From: Mesorhizobium sp. | Lineage (GTDB): Bacteria > Pseudomonadota > Alphaproteobacteria > Rhizobiales > Rhizobiaceae | Reading direction: 5' to 3' | Assembly (NCBI GenBank): GCA_019635735.1 | Contig: JAHBYX010000009.1 | Coordinates: 154,501-218,500 of the forward strand | Length of the DNA: 64,000 nucleotides | Part shown: piece by piece, positions 23,618 through 31,054 of the stretch | Layout of the letters: the number at the start of each line of letters is the position of its first letter | Numbering within the stretch: position 1 is the first letter of the stretch | Translations under genes and position numbers: made by a program | The notes under the pieces: generated by a model | Databases searched by the model: none | Seen by the model: only the letters and a program-made list of their open reading frames with translations | Told to the model about the DNA's origin: nothing

Positions 23618-24724
23618 ATGGATCGCAGATCATTCATCAAGAAGGCGGGCCTTGCCGGCACCGGTGCCGTCGCCGCGACGACGCTCGCGGCGCCCGCCAT
23701 CGCCCAGAGCGCGCCGAAGATCACGTGGCGCATGACGTCTTCCTTCCCGAAGTCGCTCGACACGATTTATGGCGGCGCCGAGGTGCTGTCGAAGATGATC
23801 TCCGAGGCCACCGACGGCAATTTCCAGATCCAGGTCTTCGCGGCCGGCGAGATCGTCCCCGGCCTGCAGGCGGCCGATGCGACGACGGCGGGCACGGTCG
23901 AGTCCTGCCACACGGTTGCCTACTACTACTGGGGCAAGAACCCGACCTGGGCGCTGGGCGCGGCGGTTCCCTTCGCGCTCAACGCGCGCGGCATGAACGC
24001 CTGGCATTACCATGGCGGCGGTATCGACCTGTTCAACGAATTCCTCGGCGCGCAGGGCCTGTTCGGCCTGCCGGGCGGCAACACGGGCGTGCAGATGGGC
24101 GGCTGGTTCCGCAAGGAGATCAACACGGTCGCCGACCTGCAGGGCCTGAAGATGCGCATCGGCGGTTTCGCCGGCAAGGTCGTCGAGAAGCTCGGCGTGG
24201 TGCCGCAGCAGATCGCCGGCGGCGACATCTACCCGGCGCTCGAGAAGGGCACCATCGACGCGGCCGAATGGGTCGGGCCGTATGACGACGAGAAGCTCGG
24301 CTTCTACAAGGTCGCCCCCTACTACTACTACCCGGGCTGGTGGGAAGGCGGTCCGACCGTCCACTTCATGTTCAACAAGGCGAAGTACGAAGAGCTGCCG
24401 GCAAACTACAAGTCGCTGCTGCGCACCGCCGCGCAGGCCGCCGACGCCGACATGCTGCAGAAATACGACGCCAAGAACCCGGCCGCGATCAAGAACCTCG
24501 TCGCCAGCGGCGCGCAGCTGCGTCCGTTCAGCCAGGAAATCCTGTCGGCCTGCTTCGACAAGTCGAACGAGGTCTATGCCGAGATGACGGCGTCGAACCC
24601 CGAATTCAAGAAGATCTGGGATTCGATCACCGCCTTCCGCGGCGCCTACTACCTCAACGCGCAGGTGGCAGAGTACAACTACGATACGTTCATGATGATC
24701 CAGCAGCGCGGCGGCAAGATCTGA
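23618..24724 (+). CDS. TRAP transporter substrate-binding protein, TakP-like (copy 1)
   Basis: The 368-residue periplasmic binding protein has a twin-arginine-type signal (MDRRSFIKKAG ... APAIAQ, cleavage near residue 30). The mature part closely follows the TakP type of TRAP protein, which binds alpha-keto acids: SFPKSLDTIYGGAEVLSK, EIVPGLQAADA, GGWFRKEINTVADLQGLKMRIGGF, and GGDIYPALEKGTIDAAEWVGPYDDEKLGF. The start has an AGAGGAG ribosome site. A strong terminator follows. A close paralogue lies immediately downstream and the permease genes converge from the other side. The exact ligand is inferred from family resemblance. Confidence 0.9.
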   Translation: MDRRSFIKKAGLAGTGAVAATTLAAPAIAQSAPKITWRMTSSFPKSLDTIYGGAEVLSKMISEATDGNFQIQVFAAGEIVPGLQAADATTAGTVESCHTVAYYYWGKNPTWALGAAVPFALNARGMNAWHYHGGGIDLFNEFLGAQGLFGLPGGNTGVQMGGWFRKEINTVADLQGLKMRIGGFAGKVVEKLGVVPQQIAGGDIYPALEKGTIDAAEWVGPYDDEKLGFYKVAPYYYYPGWWEGGPTVHFMFNKAKYEELPANYKSLLRTAAQAADADMLQKYDAKNPAAIKNLVASGAQLRPFSQEILSACFDKSNEVYAEMTASNPEFKKIWDSITAFRGAYYLNAQVAEYNYDTFMMIQQRGGKI

Positions 24725-24741
24725 CCCGCGCAAGCCTCGAG

Positions 24742-24776
24742 AAAGCCCCGGAACGGCGACGTTCCGGGGCTTTTTT
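24742..24776 (+). terminator. Rho-independent terminator of the first TRAP binding-protein gene
   Basis: A perfect 14-bp stem (AAAGCCCCGGAACG / CGTTCCGGGGCTTT) with a GCGA tetraloop runs into a six-T tract. Confidence 0.95.
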
Positions 24777-24833
24777 CGTTTAGCAACCGCGACCTTAGGC
24801 GCAGCCTCCGGCGTCGCCGGGTACTTTACTTGA

Positions 24834-24920
24834 TTGGTCCAGCGTGCATCATTGGACCAACGGTCGGAGGGGCGGCCACAAGATTCACACAGAACGTCCA
24901 GCCCGAGCCGTTTGGTCCAC
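24834..24920. promoter_or_regulatory. Three TTGGWCCA sites upstream of the second TRAP binding-protein gene
   Basis: TTGGTCCA (24834-24841) and TGGACCAA (24853-24860) form an inverted pair with an 11-bp spacer, and another TTGGTCCA lies at 24912-24919, 18 bp before the start codon. The half-site resembles operators of FadR-subfamily GntR regulators. No such regulator is encoded nearby, so the binding protein is unknown. Confidence 0.5.
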
Positions 24921-24937
24921 TTCTGGGAGGATATTCA

Positions 24938-26047
24938 ATGGATCGTCGTACATTCATCACCAAAGCCGGCCTGGCCGGCGCAGGCGCCGCAGCGGCGTCG
25001 ACGCTCGCCGCGCCGGCCATCGCGCAGAGTTCTCCTAAGATCGCCTGGCGCTGCACGTCCTCGTTCCCGAAGGCGCTCGACACGATCTTTGGCGCCGCTG
25101 AGACGATGGCGAAATATGTCAACGAGGCTTCGGACGGCAATTTCCAGATCCAGGTCTTCGCCGCCGCCGAAATCGTCCCCGGCCTGCAGGCGGCCGATGC
25201 GACCGCGGCCGGCACGGTCGAGATGTGCCACACCGCGTCCTACTACTACTGGGGCAAGGATCCGTCCTGGGCGCTGGGCACGGCAGTCCCCTTCGGCCTC
25301 AACGCGCGCCAGATCAACGCCTGGTTCTACCATGGCGGCGGCAACGATCTGATGAACGAGTTCTACAATTCGGTCGGCATCCATGCGCTGCCCTGCGGCA
25401 ACACCGGCGCCCAGATGGGCGGCTGGTACCGCAAGGAGATTAACACGGTTGAGGACCTCAAGGGTCTCAAGATGCGCATCGGCGGCTTCGCCGGCAAGAT
25501 CATGGAGAAGCTGGGCGTCGTGCCGCAGCAAATCGCGGGCGGCGACATCTACCCGGCGCTGGAGAAGGGCACGATCGACGCGGCCGAGTGGGTCGGGCCG
25601 TATGACGATGAGAAGCTCGGCTTCTACAAGGTGGCCAAATACTACAACTATCCCGGCTTCTGGGAAGGCGGCCCGGCTTTGCATGCCATGGTCAACCAGG
25701 CCAAGTGGAACGAATTGCCGAAGAACTACCAGGCGCTGCTCACCGCGGCCTGCGAGGCGGCGAACTGCGACATGATGGCGAGCTACGACGCCAAGAACCC
25801 GGCGGCCCTGCGCCGTCTGGTCGCCGGCGGAGCGGTGCTGAAGCCGTTCAGTCAGGAGGTGCTGTCGGCGGCGTTCGATACGTCCGCCGCGACCTATGCC
25901 GAGATCAGCGGGACCAACCCGATGTTCAAGAAGATCTGGGACAGCCAGGCCGAGTTCCGCAAGGACGCCTATCTCTGGGCGCAGATCTCGGAATACACGT
26001 TCGATACGTTCATGATGATCCAGCAGCGGTCCGGCAAGCTCGGCTGA
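24938..26047 (+). CDS. TRAP transporter substrate-binding protein, TakP-like (copy 2)
   Basis: The 369-residue protein is a paralogue of the preceding gene, with the same twin-arginine-type signal (MDRRTFITKAG) and nearly identical core motifs (EIVPGLQAADA, GGWYRKEINTVEDLKGLKMRIGGFAGK, GGDIYPALEKGTIDAAEWVGPYDDEKLGFYK). Extra cysteines occur (WRCTSS, LPCGN, ACEAANCD). The gene has a GGGAGGA ribosome site, its own upstream operator-like sites and its own strong terminator, so it can be expressed separately from copy 1. The two probably feed one DctQM permease with related acids. Tandem duplication is the likely origin. Confidence 0.9.
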   Translation: MDRRTFITKAGLAGAGAAAASTLAAPAIAQSSPKIAWRCTSSFPKALDTIFGAAETMAKYVNEASDGNFQIQVFAAAEIVPGLQAADATAAGTVEMCHTASYYYWGKDPSWALGTAVPFGLNARQINAWFYHGGGNDLMNEFYNSVGIHALPCGNTGAQMGGWYRKEINTVEDLKGLKMRIGGFAGKIMEKLGVVPQQIAGGDIYPALEKGTIDAAEWVGPYDDEKLGFYKVAKYYNYPGFWEGGPALHAMVNQAKWNELPKNYQALLTAACEAANCDMMASYDAKNPAALRRLVAGGAVLKPFSQEVLSAAFDTSAATYAEISGTNPMFKKIWDSQAEFRKDAYLWAQISEYTFDTFMMIQQRSGKLG

Positions 26048-26069
26048 CCGTCACATCCAGGTCGAAACG

Positions 26070-26103
26070 AAAACCCCGGGGTGGTGACACCCCGGGGTTT
26101 TTT
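26070..26103 (+). terminator. Rho-independent terminator of the second TRAP binding-protein gene
   Basis: A perfect 14-bp stem (AAAACCCCGGGGTG / CACCCCGGGGTTTT) with a GTGA tetraloop is followed by further T residues. It also separates this gene from the convergent dctM gene. Confidence 0.95.
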
Positions 26104-26123
26104 GTCTGCGATGCGATGTGCCG

Positions 26124-27929
26124 TCAGAACTTCGGCGGCTGCGTCAGGTCGTTGGCCGGCGCCGGCTGGGCGGGCTGGGCCGGCGCACCGAAGTTCGGCG
26201 GCTGGCTGAGGTCGTTGCCGGACGGCTGCGCCGGCTGGCTGGGGGCGGGCTCGCCCAAAGGCGGCAGGCCGAGACCCGGAGGTGCGCCGAGACCGCCGCC
26301 CGCGGGACCGCCGAAGCCCGGAACCTCGATCTTGATCGTCGCCGGATCGACGCCCGTGCCGCCGCCCTTGTAGTGCATGACCATTCCGGGGAACGCGATA
26401 ACCAGCGCCACCATCAGCACCTGGATGCCGACGAAGGGCACCGCGCCCCAGTAGATCTGGCCGGTGGTGATCGGCGCGATCTGCTTGCCTGTGACCTTGT
26501 CCAGATAGGGCACCCGGGCAGCGACCGAGCGGAGATAGAACAGCGCGAAGCCAAAGGGCGGGTGCATGAAGCTCGTCTGCATGTTCACGCCGAGCAGCAC
26601 CCCGAACCAGATCAGGTCGATGCCCAGCCGTTCCGCTGCGGGAGCCAGCAGCGGCACGATGATGAAGGCGAGCTCGAAGAAGTCGAGGAAGAACGCCAGC
26701 AGGAACACGAGGATGTTGACCGCGATCAGGAAGCCCGTCTCGCCGCCGGGCAGCGACACCAGCAGGTGCTCGACCCAGAGATGGCCGTTGACGCCGTAGA
26801 AGGTGAGCGAGAAGACGCGCGCGCCGATGAGGATGAACAGCACGAAGGAAGACAGCCGCGTTGTCGAGGCAAGCGCCTGCCTGATGACGTCGAGGCTCAG
26901 CCTTCCCTTCGCCGCCGCCATGATCAGCGCGCCCACCGCGCCCATCGCGCCGCCTTCGGTCGGAGTCGCGATGCCGAGGAAGATGGTGCCGAGGACGAGG
27001 AAGATCAGCGCCAGCGGCGGGATCAGGACGATGATCACCTGCTGGGCCAGACGTGACATCAGGCCGAGGTTCATGAAGCGGTCGACGATCGCGACGGCAT
27101 AGATGACAACGATGCCGACCGTCGCACCCAGGATGTCGGCATTGTCTCCCTGCGTCGGGTAGAGCCAGAGATGCGCGCCATAGGCGATGGCCACGGCACC
27201 GGCGAGCGCCACGATCAGAGACATCACGCCGGAGCCCAGTGTGCGCGCCGCCAGCGGCAGCGCCGGCATCGAGGCCGGGCGGATGATGGTCATGATCAGG
27301 ACGTAGCTCATGTAGAGCCCGGTCAGGATGAGGCCGGGAATGAGCGCACCCTTGTACATGTCGCCGACCGAGCGGCCGAGCTGGTCGGCGAGTACGATGA
27401 GCACGAGCGAAGGCGGGATGATCTGCGCCAGCGTGCCCGACGCCGCAATGACGCCGGTGGCGGCACGGCGGTCGTAGCCGTAGCGCAGCATGATCGGCAG
27501 CGAGATGAGCCCCATCGCGATGACCGATGCGGCGACGACGCCGGTGGTGGCCGCGAGCAGGGCGCCGACGATGATGACGGCGTAGGCGAGGCCGCCGCGG
27601 ATCGGGCCGAACAGCTGGCCGATCGTGTCGAGCAGGTCCTCCGCCATGCCCGACCGTTCGAGCACGATGCCCATGAAGGTGAAGAAGGGTATGGCCAGCA
27701 GCGTCTCGTTGGCCATGACGCCGCCGTAGAACCGATCAGGCAAGGCATAGAGCAGCGGCCAGGACAGGTTGATCGTGCCGTTGGACAGCGGCGCCAGCTC
27801 AACGCCGATGAAGAAGAACGCCAGGCCGTTCGCGGCGAGCGCGAAGGCGACGGGATAGCCGAGGAGTAGGAAGACGACGAGCGAGAAGAACATGATCGGC
27901 GCCATGTTCTGGGCGATGAACTCCATCAT
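26124..27929 (-). CDS. dctM: TRAP transporter large permease (DctM) with Pro/Gln-rich C-terminal tail
   Basis: The 601-residue protein is the large membrane subunit of a TRAP transporter, with the family's run of about twelve helices up to residue 515 (for example VFLLLGYPVAFALAANGLAF, IPFFTFMGIVLERSG and GVLLGVNMQTSFMHPPFGFALFYLRS). The last 80 or so residues are unlike ordinary DctM: a low-complexity tail rich in Pro, Gly, Gln and Ala, containing NDLSQPPNF and NDLTQPPKF, two copies of one motif. Its start overlaps the dctQ stop (ATGA). It converges on the two binding-protein genes. Confidence 0.92.
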   Translation of the reverse strand: MMEFIAQNMAPIMFFSLVVFLLLGYPVAFALAANGLAFFFIGVELAPLSNGTINLSWPLLYALPDRFYGGVMANETLLAIPFFTFMGIVLERSGMAEDLLDTIGQLFGPIRGGLAYAVIIVGALLAATTGVVAASVIAMGLISLPIMLRYGYDRRAATGVIAASGTLAQIIPPSLVLIVLADQLGRSVGDMYKGALIPGLILTGLYMSYVLIMTIIRPASMPALPLAARTLGSGVMSLIVALAGAVAIAYGAHLWLYPTQGDNADILGATVGIVVIYAVAIVDRFMNLGLMSRLAQQVIIVLIPPLALIFLVLGTIFLGIATPTEGGAMGAVGALIMAAAKGRLSLDVIRQALASTTRLSSFVLFILIGARVFSLTFYGVNGHLWVEHLLVSLPGGETGFLIAVNILVFLLAFFLDFFELAFIIVPLLAPAAERLGIDLIWFGVLLGVNMQTSFMHPPFGFALFYLRSVAARVPYLDKVTGKQIAPITTGQIYWGAVPFVGIQVLMVALVIAFPGMVMHYKGGGTGVDPATIKIEVPGFGGPAGGGLGAPPGLGLPPLGEPAPSQPAQPSGNDLSQPPNFGAPAQPAQPAPANDLTQPPKF

Positions 27930-28510
27930 TGCTTGAGCTCCTCGACCAGCGCCTTGCCTTCGAGTTCGGCCGCCTCATGCGCCGAGACGAATGGGTTCGG
28001 ATCCTCCATGTCGCCGCGCATGATGGCGATCTTCTTGATGATCTCGGAAATGCCCTGGATGCCGAGCAGGGTGAACCCGACAAGCAGCAGCAGTTTCGCC
28101 GGCCAGATGATGAGGCCGCCCGAATTGGTGGAGACTTCGCCGGACCGGTAGGACAGGAGGAAGTAGGGGGTGAAATAGTAGATCATCAGCAGGACGAAGG
28201 GCATCAGGAAGAAGACGTGCCCGAACAGGTCGATCCAGTGCTGTACCCGGCGCGAGAACATGCCGTAGACGATGTCGACGCGGATGTGCTCGTTCTGCTT
28301 CAACGTATAGGCGGCGGCGAGCAGGAAGGCGGCGCCGAACAGATACCACTGCATTTCCAGCCAGGCGTTCGACGACATGTTGAACGTCTTGCGGATGACC
28401 GCATTTGTCGCACTGACCAGAACCGCGGCCAGGATCGCCCAGGAGATCCATTTGCCGATAAATTCGTTAAGCTGGTCGATCAGGCGCGAGAGAGCCAGGA
28501 GCCCCGCCAT
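27926..28510 (-). CDS. dctQ: TRAP transporter small permease (DctQ)
   Basis: The 194-residue protein has four helices (about residues 20-40, 48-68, 92-112 and 130-155) and the conserved EMQWYLFGAAFLLAAAYTLKQNEHIRVDI segment of DctQ. The start at 28510 is chosen because GGGAGGAAAG lies at proper distance upstream; an ATG five codons earlier would place that ribosome site inside the gene. It is translationally coupled to dctM. The promoter should lie in the roughly 180 bp upstream, which hold no gene I can support. Confidence 0.9.
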   Translation of the reverse strand: MAGLLALSRLIDQLNEFIGKWISWAILAAVLVSATNAVIRKTFNMSSNAWLEMQWYLFGAAFLLAAAYTLKQNEHIRVDIVYGMFSRRVQHWIDLFGHVFFLMPFVLLMIYYFTPYFLLSYRSGEVSTNSGGLIIWPAKLLLLVGFTLLGIQGISEIIKKIAIMRGDMEDPNPFVSAHEAAELEGKALVEELKQ

Positions 28511-28707
28511 CCACTTTCCTCCCATTTGACGCCGCGTGTCGCTTCGCGATCTCCGCCGCCATACCCTAGTGCAGAAAAGTTACGCACGAAACAAGCGCGA
28601 TTCACGCCGCCCGCGTGTAGCGGCGCTGCCTACCATCTTTGTGCACTGCAAAACAGTATGGTGGAACTACCAGATTGTCGCGACTTTCGTCTGATGACGC
28701 TGCGGAA

Positions 28708-29613
28708 CTAGACGTTCTGGTGCCGCGCGAGGTCCGTCGAGCGGAGGACGAGGAGCAGCACCAGCGCCGAGAATATGCCGGCGTCGCGCCATTCCCCGGG
28801 AAAATAGCCTGTCCACAGCGATTCCGCGAGCCCGACGCCCATCGCTCCCAGCGCCGCGCTCAGCGGAGATCCGCCGAGGCCAAGGGCTGCGACGAAGAGC
28901 ACCTTGAGCCCGAAGACCAGGCCGGTGTCGAAGCTGATATTGCCGAAATGGATCGCCGCGAGCACGCCCGCGAGCGCCGCGAGCATGCCGCTCACGACGA
29001 CCGTTGCGAGAAAGATGCGGCGCGAATCGATGCCGCACATGGAGGCGGCCAGGGGATCGTCGCAGATCGCGCGCCAGGAGGCGCCGAAGCGGGAGAGGGC
29101 GAGCCACGCCGCAGCCAGCGCTACCGCCGCCGCGACGATCGCCATATCTACGATCTGGATGAGCGTGAGCGTGACCGGAAATGCGCCGTCGGTCCAGAAG
29201 ACGACAGTGCTGGCGAGGATCGGCGGCAGCCAGAGATCGCGGCTGTCCATCGCCAGTCGGCCGAGTTCCATCAGGACGATCGCAACCGCCAGCGTGGCGG
29301 CGACGATCGTGTTCGGATTGCCGGCGCGCAACGGTTCGAGGACCGTGCGCGAGACGACGTGAGCCGCCAGCCCGGCATAGGCGAAGGCGAGAAGCATGCC
29401 GAACCCGAGCGCGGCCGGCAGGGTGAGCCACAGCACGTTCCACGCGAACACCGTGGCCAGAATGCCCACCTGGCCGCCGAACGCGAAGATCGCGCCGTGG
29501 GCGAGATTGGCGCGGCGCAGGATCCCGTAGGTCAGCGCATAGCCGAAGGCGAGCAGCGCGTAGATCGAGCCGATGTGGAGGCCGTTCAGGAACTGCTGGA
29601 GAAAATAGGCCAT
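28708..29613 (-). CDS. Orphan LivH-like branched-chain-type ABC permease
   Basis: The 301-residue permease matches LivH: FLQQFLNGLHIGSIYALLAFGYALTYGILRRANLAHGAIFAFGG at the start, a Gly-Leu-rich core, and the conserved cytoplasmic loop SRFGASWRAICDDPLAASMCGID. No LivM, LivG, LivF or binding-protein gene is beside it. It must work with subunits encoded elsewhere, be a remnant, or have an unusual role. The start at 29613 fits the family; an ATG 12 codons upstream is an alternative. It is divergent from the CGNR regulator gene with a large perfect inverted repeat between them. Confidence 0.87.
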   Translation of the reverse strand: MAYFLQQFLNGLHIGSIYALLAFGYALTYGILRRANLAHGAIFAFGGQVGILATVFAWNVLWLTLPAALGFGMLLAFAYAGLAAHVVSRTVLEPLRAGNPNTIVAATLAVAIVLMELGRLAMDSRDLWLPPILASTVVFWTDGAFPVTLTLIQIVDMAIVAAAVALAAAWLALSRFGASWRAICDDPLAASMCGIDSRRIFLATVVVSGMLAALAGVLAAIHFGNISFDTGLVFGLKVLFVAALGLGGSPLSAALGAMGVGLAESLWTGYFPGEWRDAGIFSALVLLLVLRSTDLARHQNV

Positions 29614-29685
29614 CTCGGATCGGCGGAACACATATCGGGAGACGCCCACGGAACGCGCGTCGCCGAGCAGACATTCGGCACGAAT

Positions 29686-29715
29686 CTAACTTGCAATATG
29701 CATTTTGCAAGTTAG
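29686..29715. promoter_or_regulatory. Perfect 11-bp inverted repeat (CTAACTTGCAA-N8-TTGCAAGTTAG)
   Basis: The arms CTAACTTGCAA (29686-29696) and TTGCAAGTTAG (29705-29715) are perfectly complementary around the spacer TATGCATT. The repeat ends 9 bp before the ATG of the CGNR-domain regulator and lies 73 bp upstream of the divergent permease start. It has no T-run and sits in a promoter position, so it is best read as an operator, probably for the adjacent regulator. Confidence 0.75.
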
Positions 29716-29724
29716 TATTTCGAC

Positions 29725-30336
29725 ATGGAGACTATCTGGACCCCGCACCGGTTTTCGGGCGACGTGCTGGCGCTGGACGTTGCGAACACGGTCGTGCTGC
29801 GCATCGATCCCTCCCGCACCTTCGATCGCTTCGACGATCCCGCGGAGATCGAGCGCTTCGCGGCGGCGGCGACCGCGTTTCGCGCGGAGGAGATCGGCGG
29901 CAATACGCTCGTCGTTTCCGAGCCTGGCACGGCAAAGGCGAGGATCGTCGCCTTGCGCGAGGCGACCGACGCGCTGTTCCGCGACGCGGCGACCGACGGC
30001 ACCATCCGCTCCGGGCGTCTCGCGCCGCTGCTCGACCGCTGCGCCGGCGCGCTCGCAGCGTCACCGGTCGAGATCGCGGCGGATCGGGCGGGTCTGGCGT
30101 CCGGGCAGGGCCGCGTCGAGCTCGAAGCGGCGGTCGCCGTCTCCGCGCTCTCGCTGCTTCAGCCCGACATGCGCCGGCGCATCCGCATCTGCGGCAATTG
30201 CGGCTGGCTGTTTCTCGACAGGAGCCGCAACGGCAGCCGCCTGTGGTGCGACATGAGCGTCTGCGGCAACCGCCAGAAGGCGCGGCGGCACTATCGCCGC
30301 GCGCGGAACGACACAGGGAAGCGGACCGATGCGTAG
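29725..30336 (+). CDS. CGNR zinc-finger (ABATE-domain) putative transcription factor
   Basis: The 203-residue protein has an N-terminal ABATE-like domain (FSGDVLALDVANTV at the start, a predicted stress- or ligand-sensing module) and a C-terminal zinc finger with C-x2-C, then C-x4-C-G-N-R (CGNCGWLF ... WCDMSVCGNRQKARRHYRR, about residues 156-192). This architecture is known as a predicted regulator family with few studied members. It begins immediately after the large inverted repeat, which it probably binds. It may control the divergent orphan permease. A lipoprotein gene overlaps its 3' end by 8 bp. Confidence 0.88.
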   Translation: METIWTPHRFSGDVLALDVANTVVLRIDPSRTFDRFDDPAEIERFAAAATAFRAEEIGGNTLVVSEPGTAKARIVALREATDALFRDAATDGTIRSGRLAPLLDRCAGALAASPVEIAADRAGLASGQGRVELEAAVAVSALSLLQPDMRRRIRICGNCGWLFLDRSRNGSRLWCDMSVCGNRQKARRHYRRARNDTGKRTDA

Positions 30337-30847
30337 ATCTCTCGGGCTGGTCATGGCTGTCTCGCTGCTCATGCTGGGCGCGTGCAGGGATGAAAGCAGG
30401 CCCGGCAAGCTGTTCGAGATTTCCGGCAAGCTCTTCGTCTTCAACTACCGCGTGGCGACAGCGACCTATCTGGTGACGCTGAAGCCGCTCGGCCCCATCG
30501 AGGACGGCCAGACAGCCGTCGCGAGCTTCGAGGATCCCGCCGGCGGCGAGGCGATCGTGGTGCGCCAGAAGATCTGGCCGAAGCTCGACAAGACTGTGCT
30601 CGGAAGCCCGCCGCTGCGCTGCGTGCGGAAGGACCGCCCCTACTCGGTGACGATCAGGATCGAGGGGCCGGATGCGACCGTCCGGCAGGAGATCACGACG
30701 GCGATCACCTCGAACCTCGACCAGGAGGTGCTGCCGGACCGGCCCCTGGTGCTGGGACCGGTCTACACGCCCAATCCCGATCTCGCCGGGCGTCCCGATG
30801 GCAAGCTCGACGTCACCAACGAAGCGGGTTGCCCCGGCCGCGCCTGA
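30329..30847 (+). CDS. Lipoprotein of unknown function
   Basis: The 172-residue product has a lipoprotein signal with lipobox LMLGAC (lipidated Cys near residue 19). The mature part has strand-like segments (FNYRVATATYLVTLKPLG, YSVTIRIEGPDATVRQEIT) and two later cysteines (LRCVRKD, AGCPGRA), likely a beta-sandwich anchored in a membrane facing the periplasm. It starts within the last codons of the CGNR regulator gene, so it is co-transcribed. No family recognised. Confidence 0.78.
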   Translation: MRRSLGLVMAVSLLMLGACRDESRPGKLFEISGKLFVFNYRVATATYLVTLKPLGPIEDGQTAVASFEDPAGGEAIVVRQKIWPKLDKTVLGSPPLRCVRKDRPYSVTIRIEGPDATVRQEITTAITSNLDQEVLPDRPLVLGPVYTPNPDLAGRPDGKLDVTNEAGCPGRA

Positions 30848-31054
30848 GCGGGCAGGCCGTTGACCAGGCGGCGAAAAGTTGCGCGACGCACCCGATTGCG
30901 GTCATTAAACCAATGCCTTCGCACCGCGTTCTTCACGGCGATTGCTCTTTTGCCGATCGCGTTGATTTCGTTTGACGTTGCCGAGCGGCGCGGAAAACAC
31001 TAGGTCATACGGAGGGCGGTCTGGCCTACCCAACCGTCCGGCAGGAGGCCGTTG

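Noticed and set aside
28632..28662. ACCAT ... ATGGT dyad upstream of dctQ
   Set aside because: Only five outer pairs with mismatches inside; too weak to call an operator.
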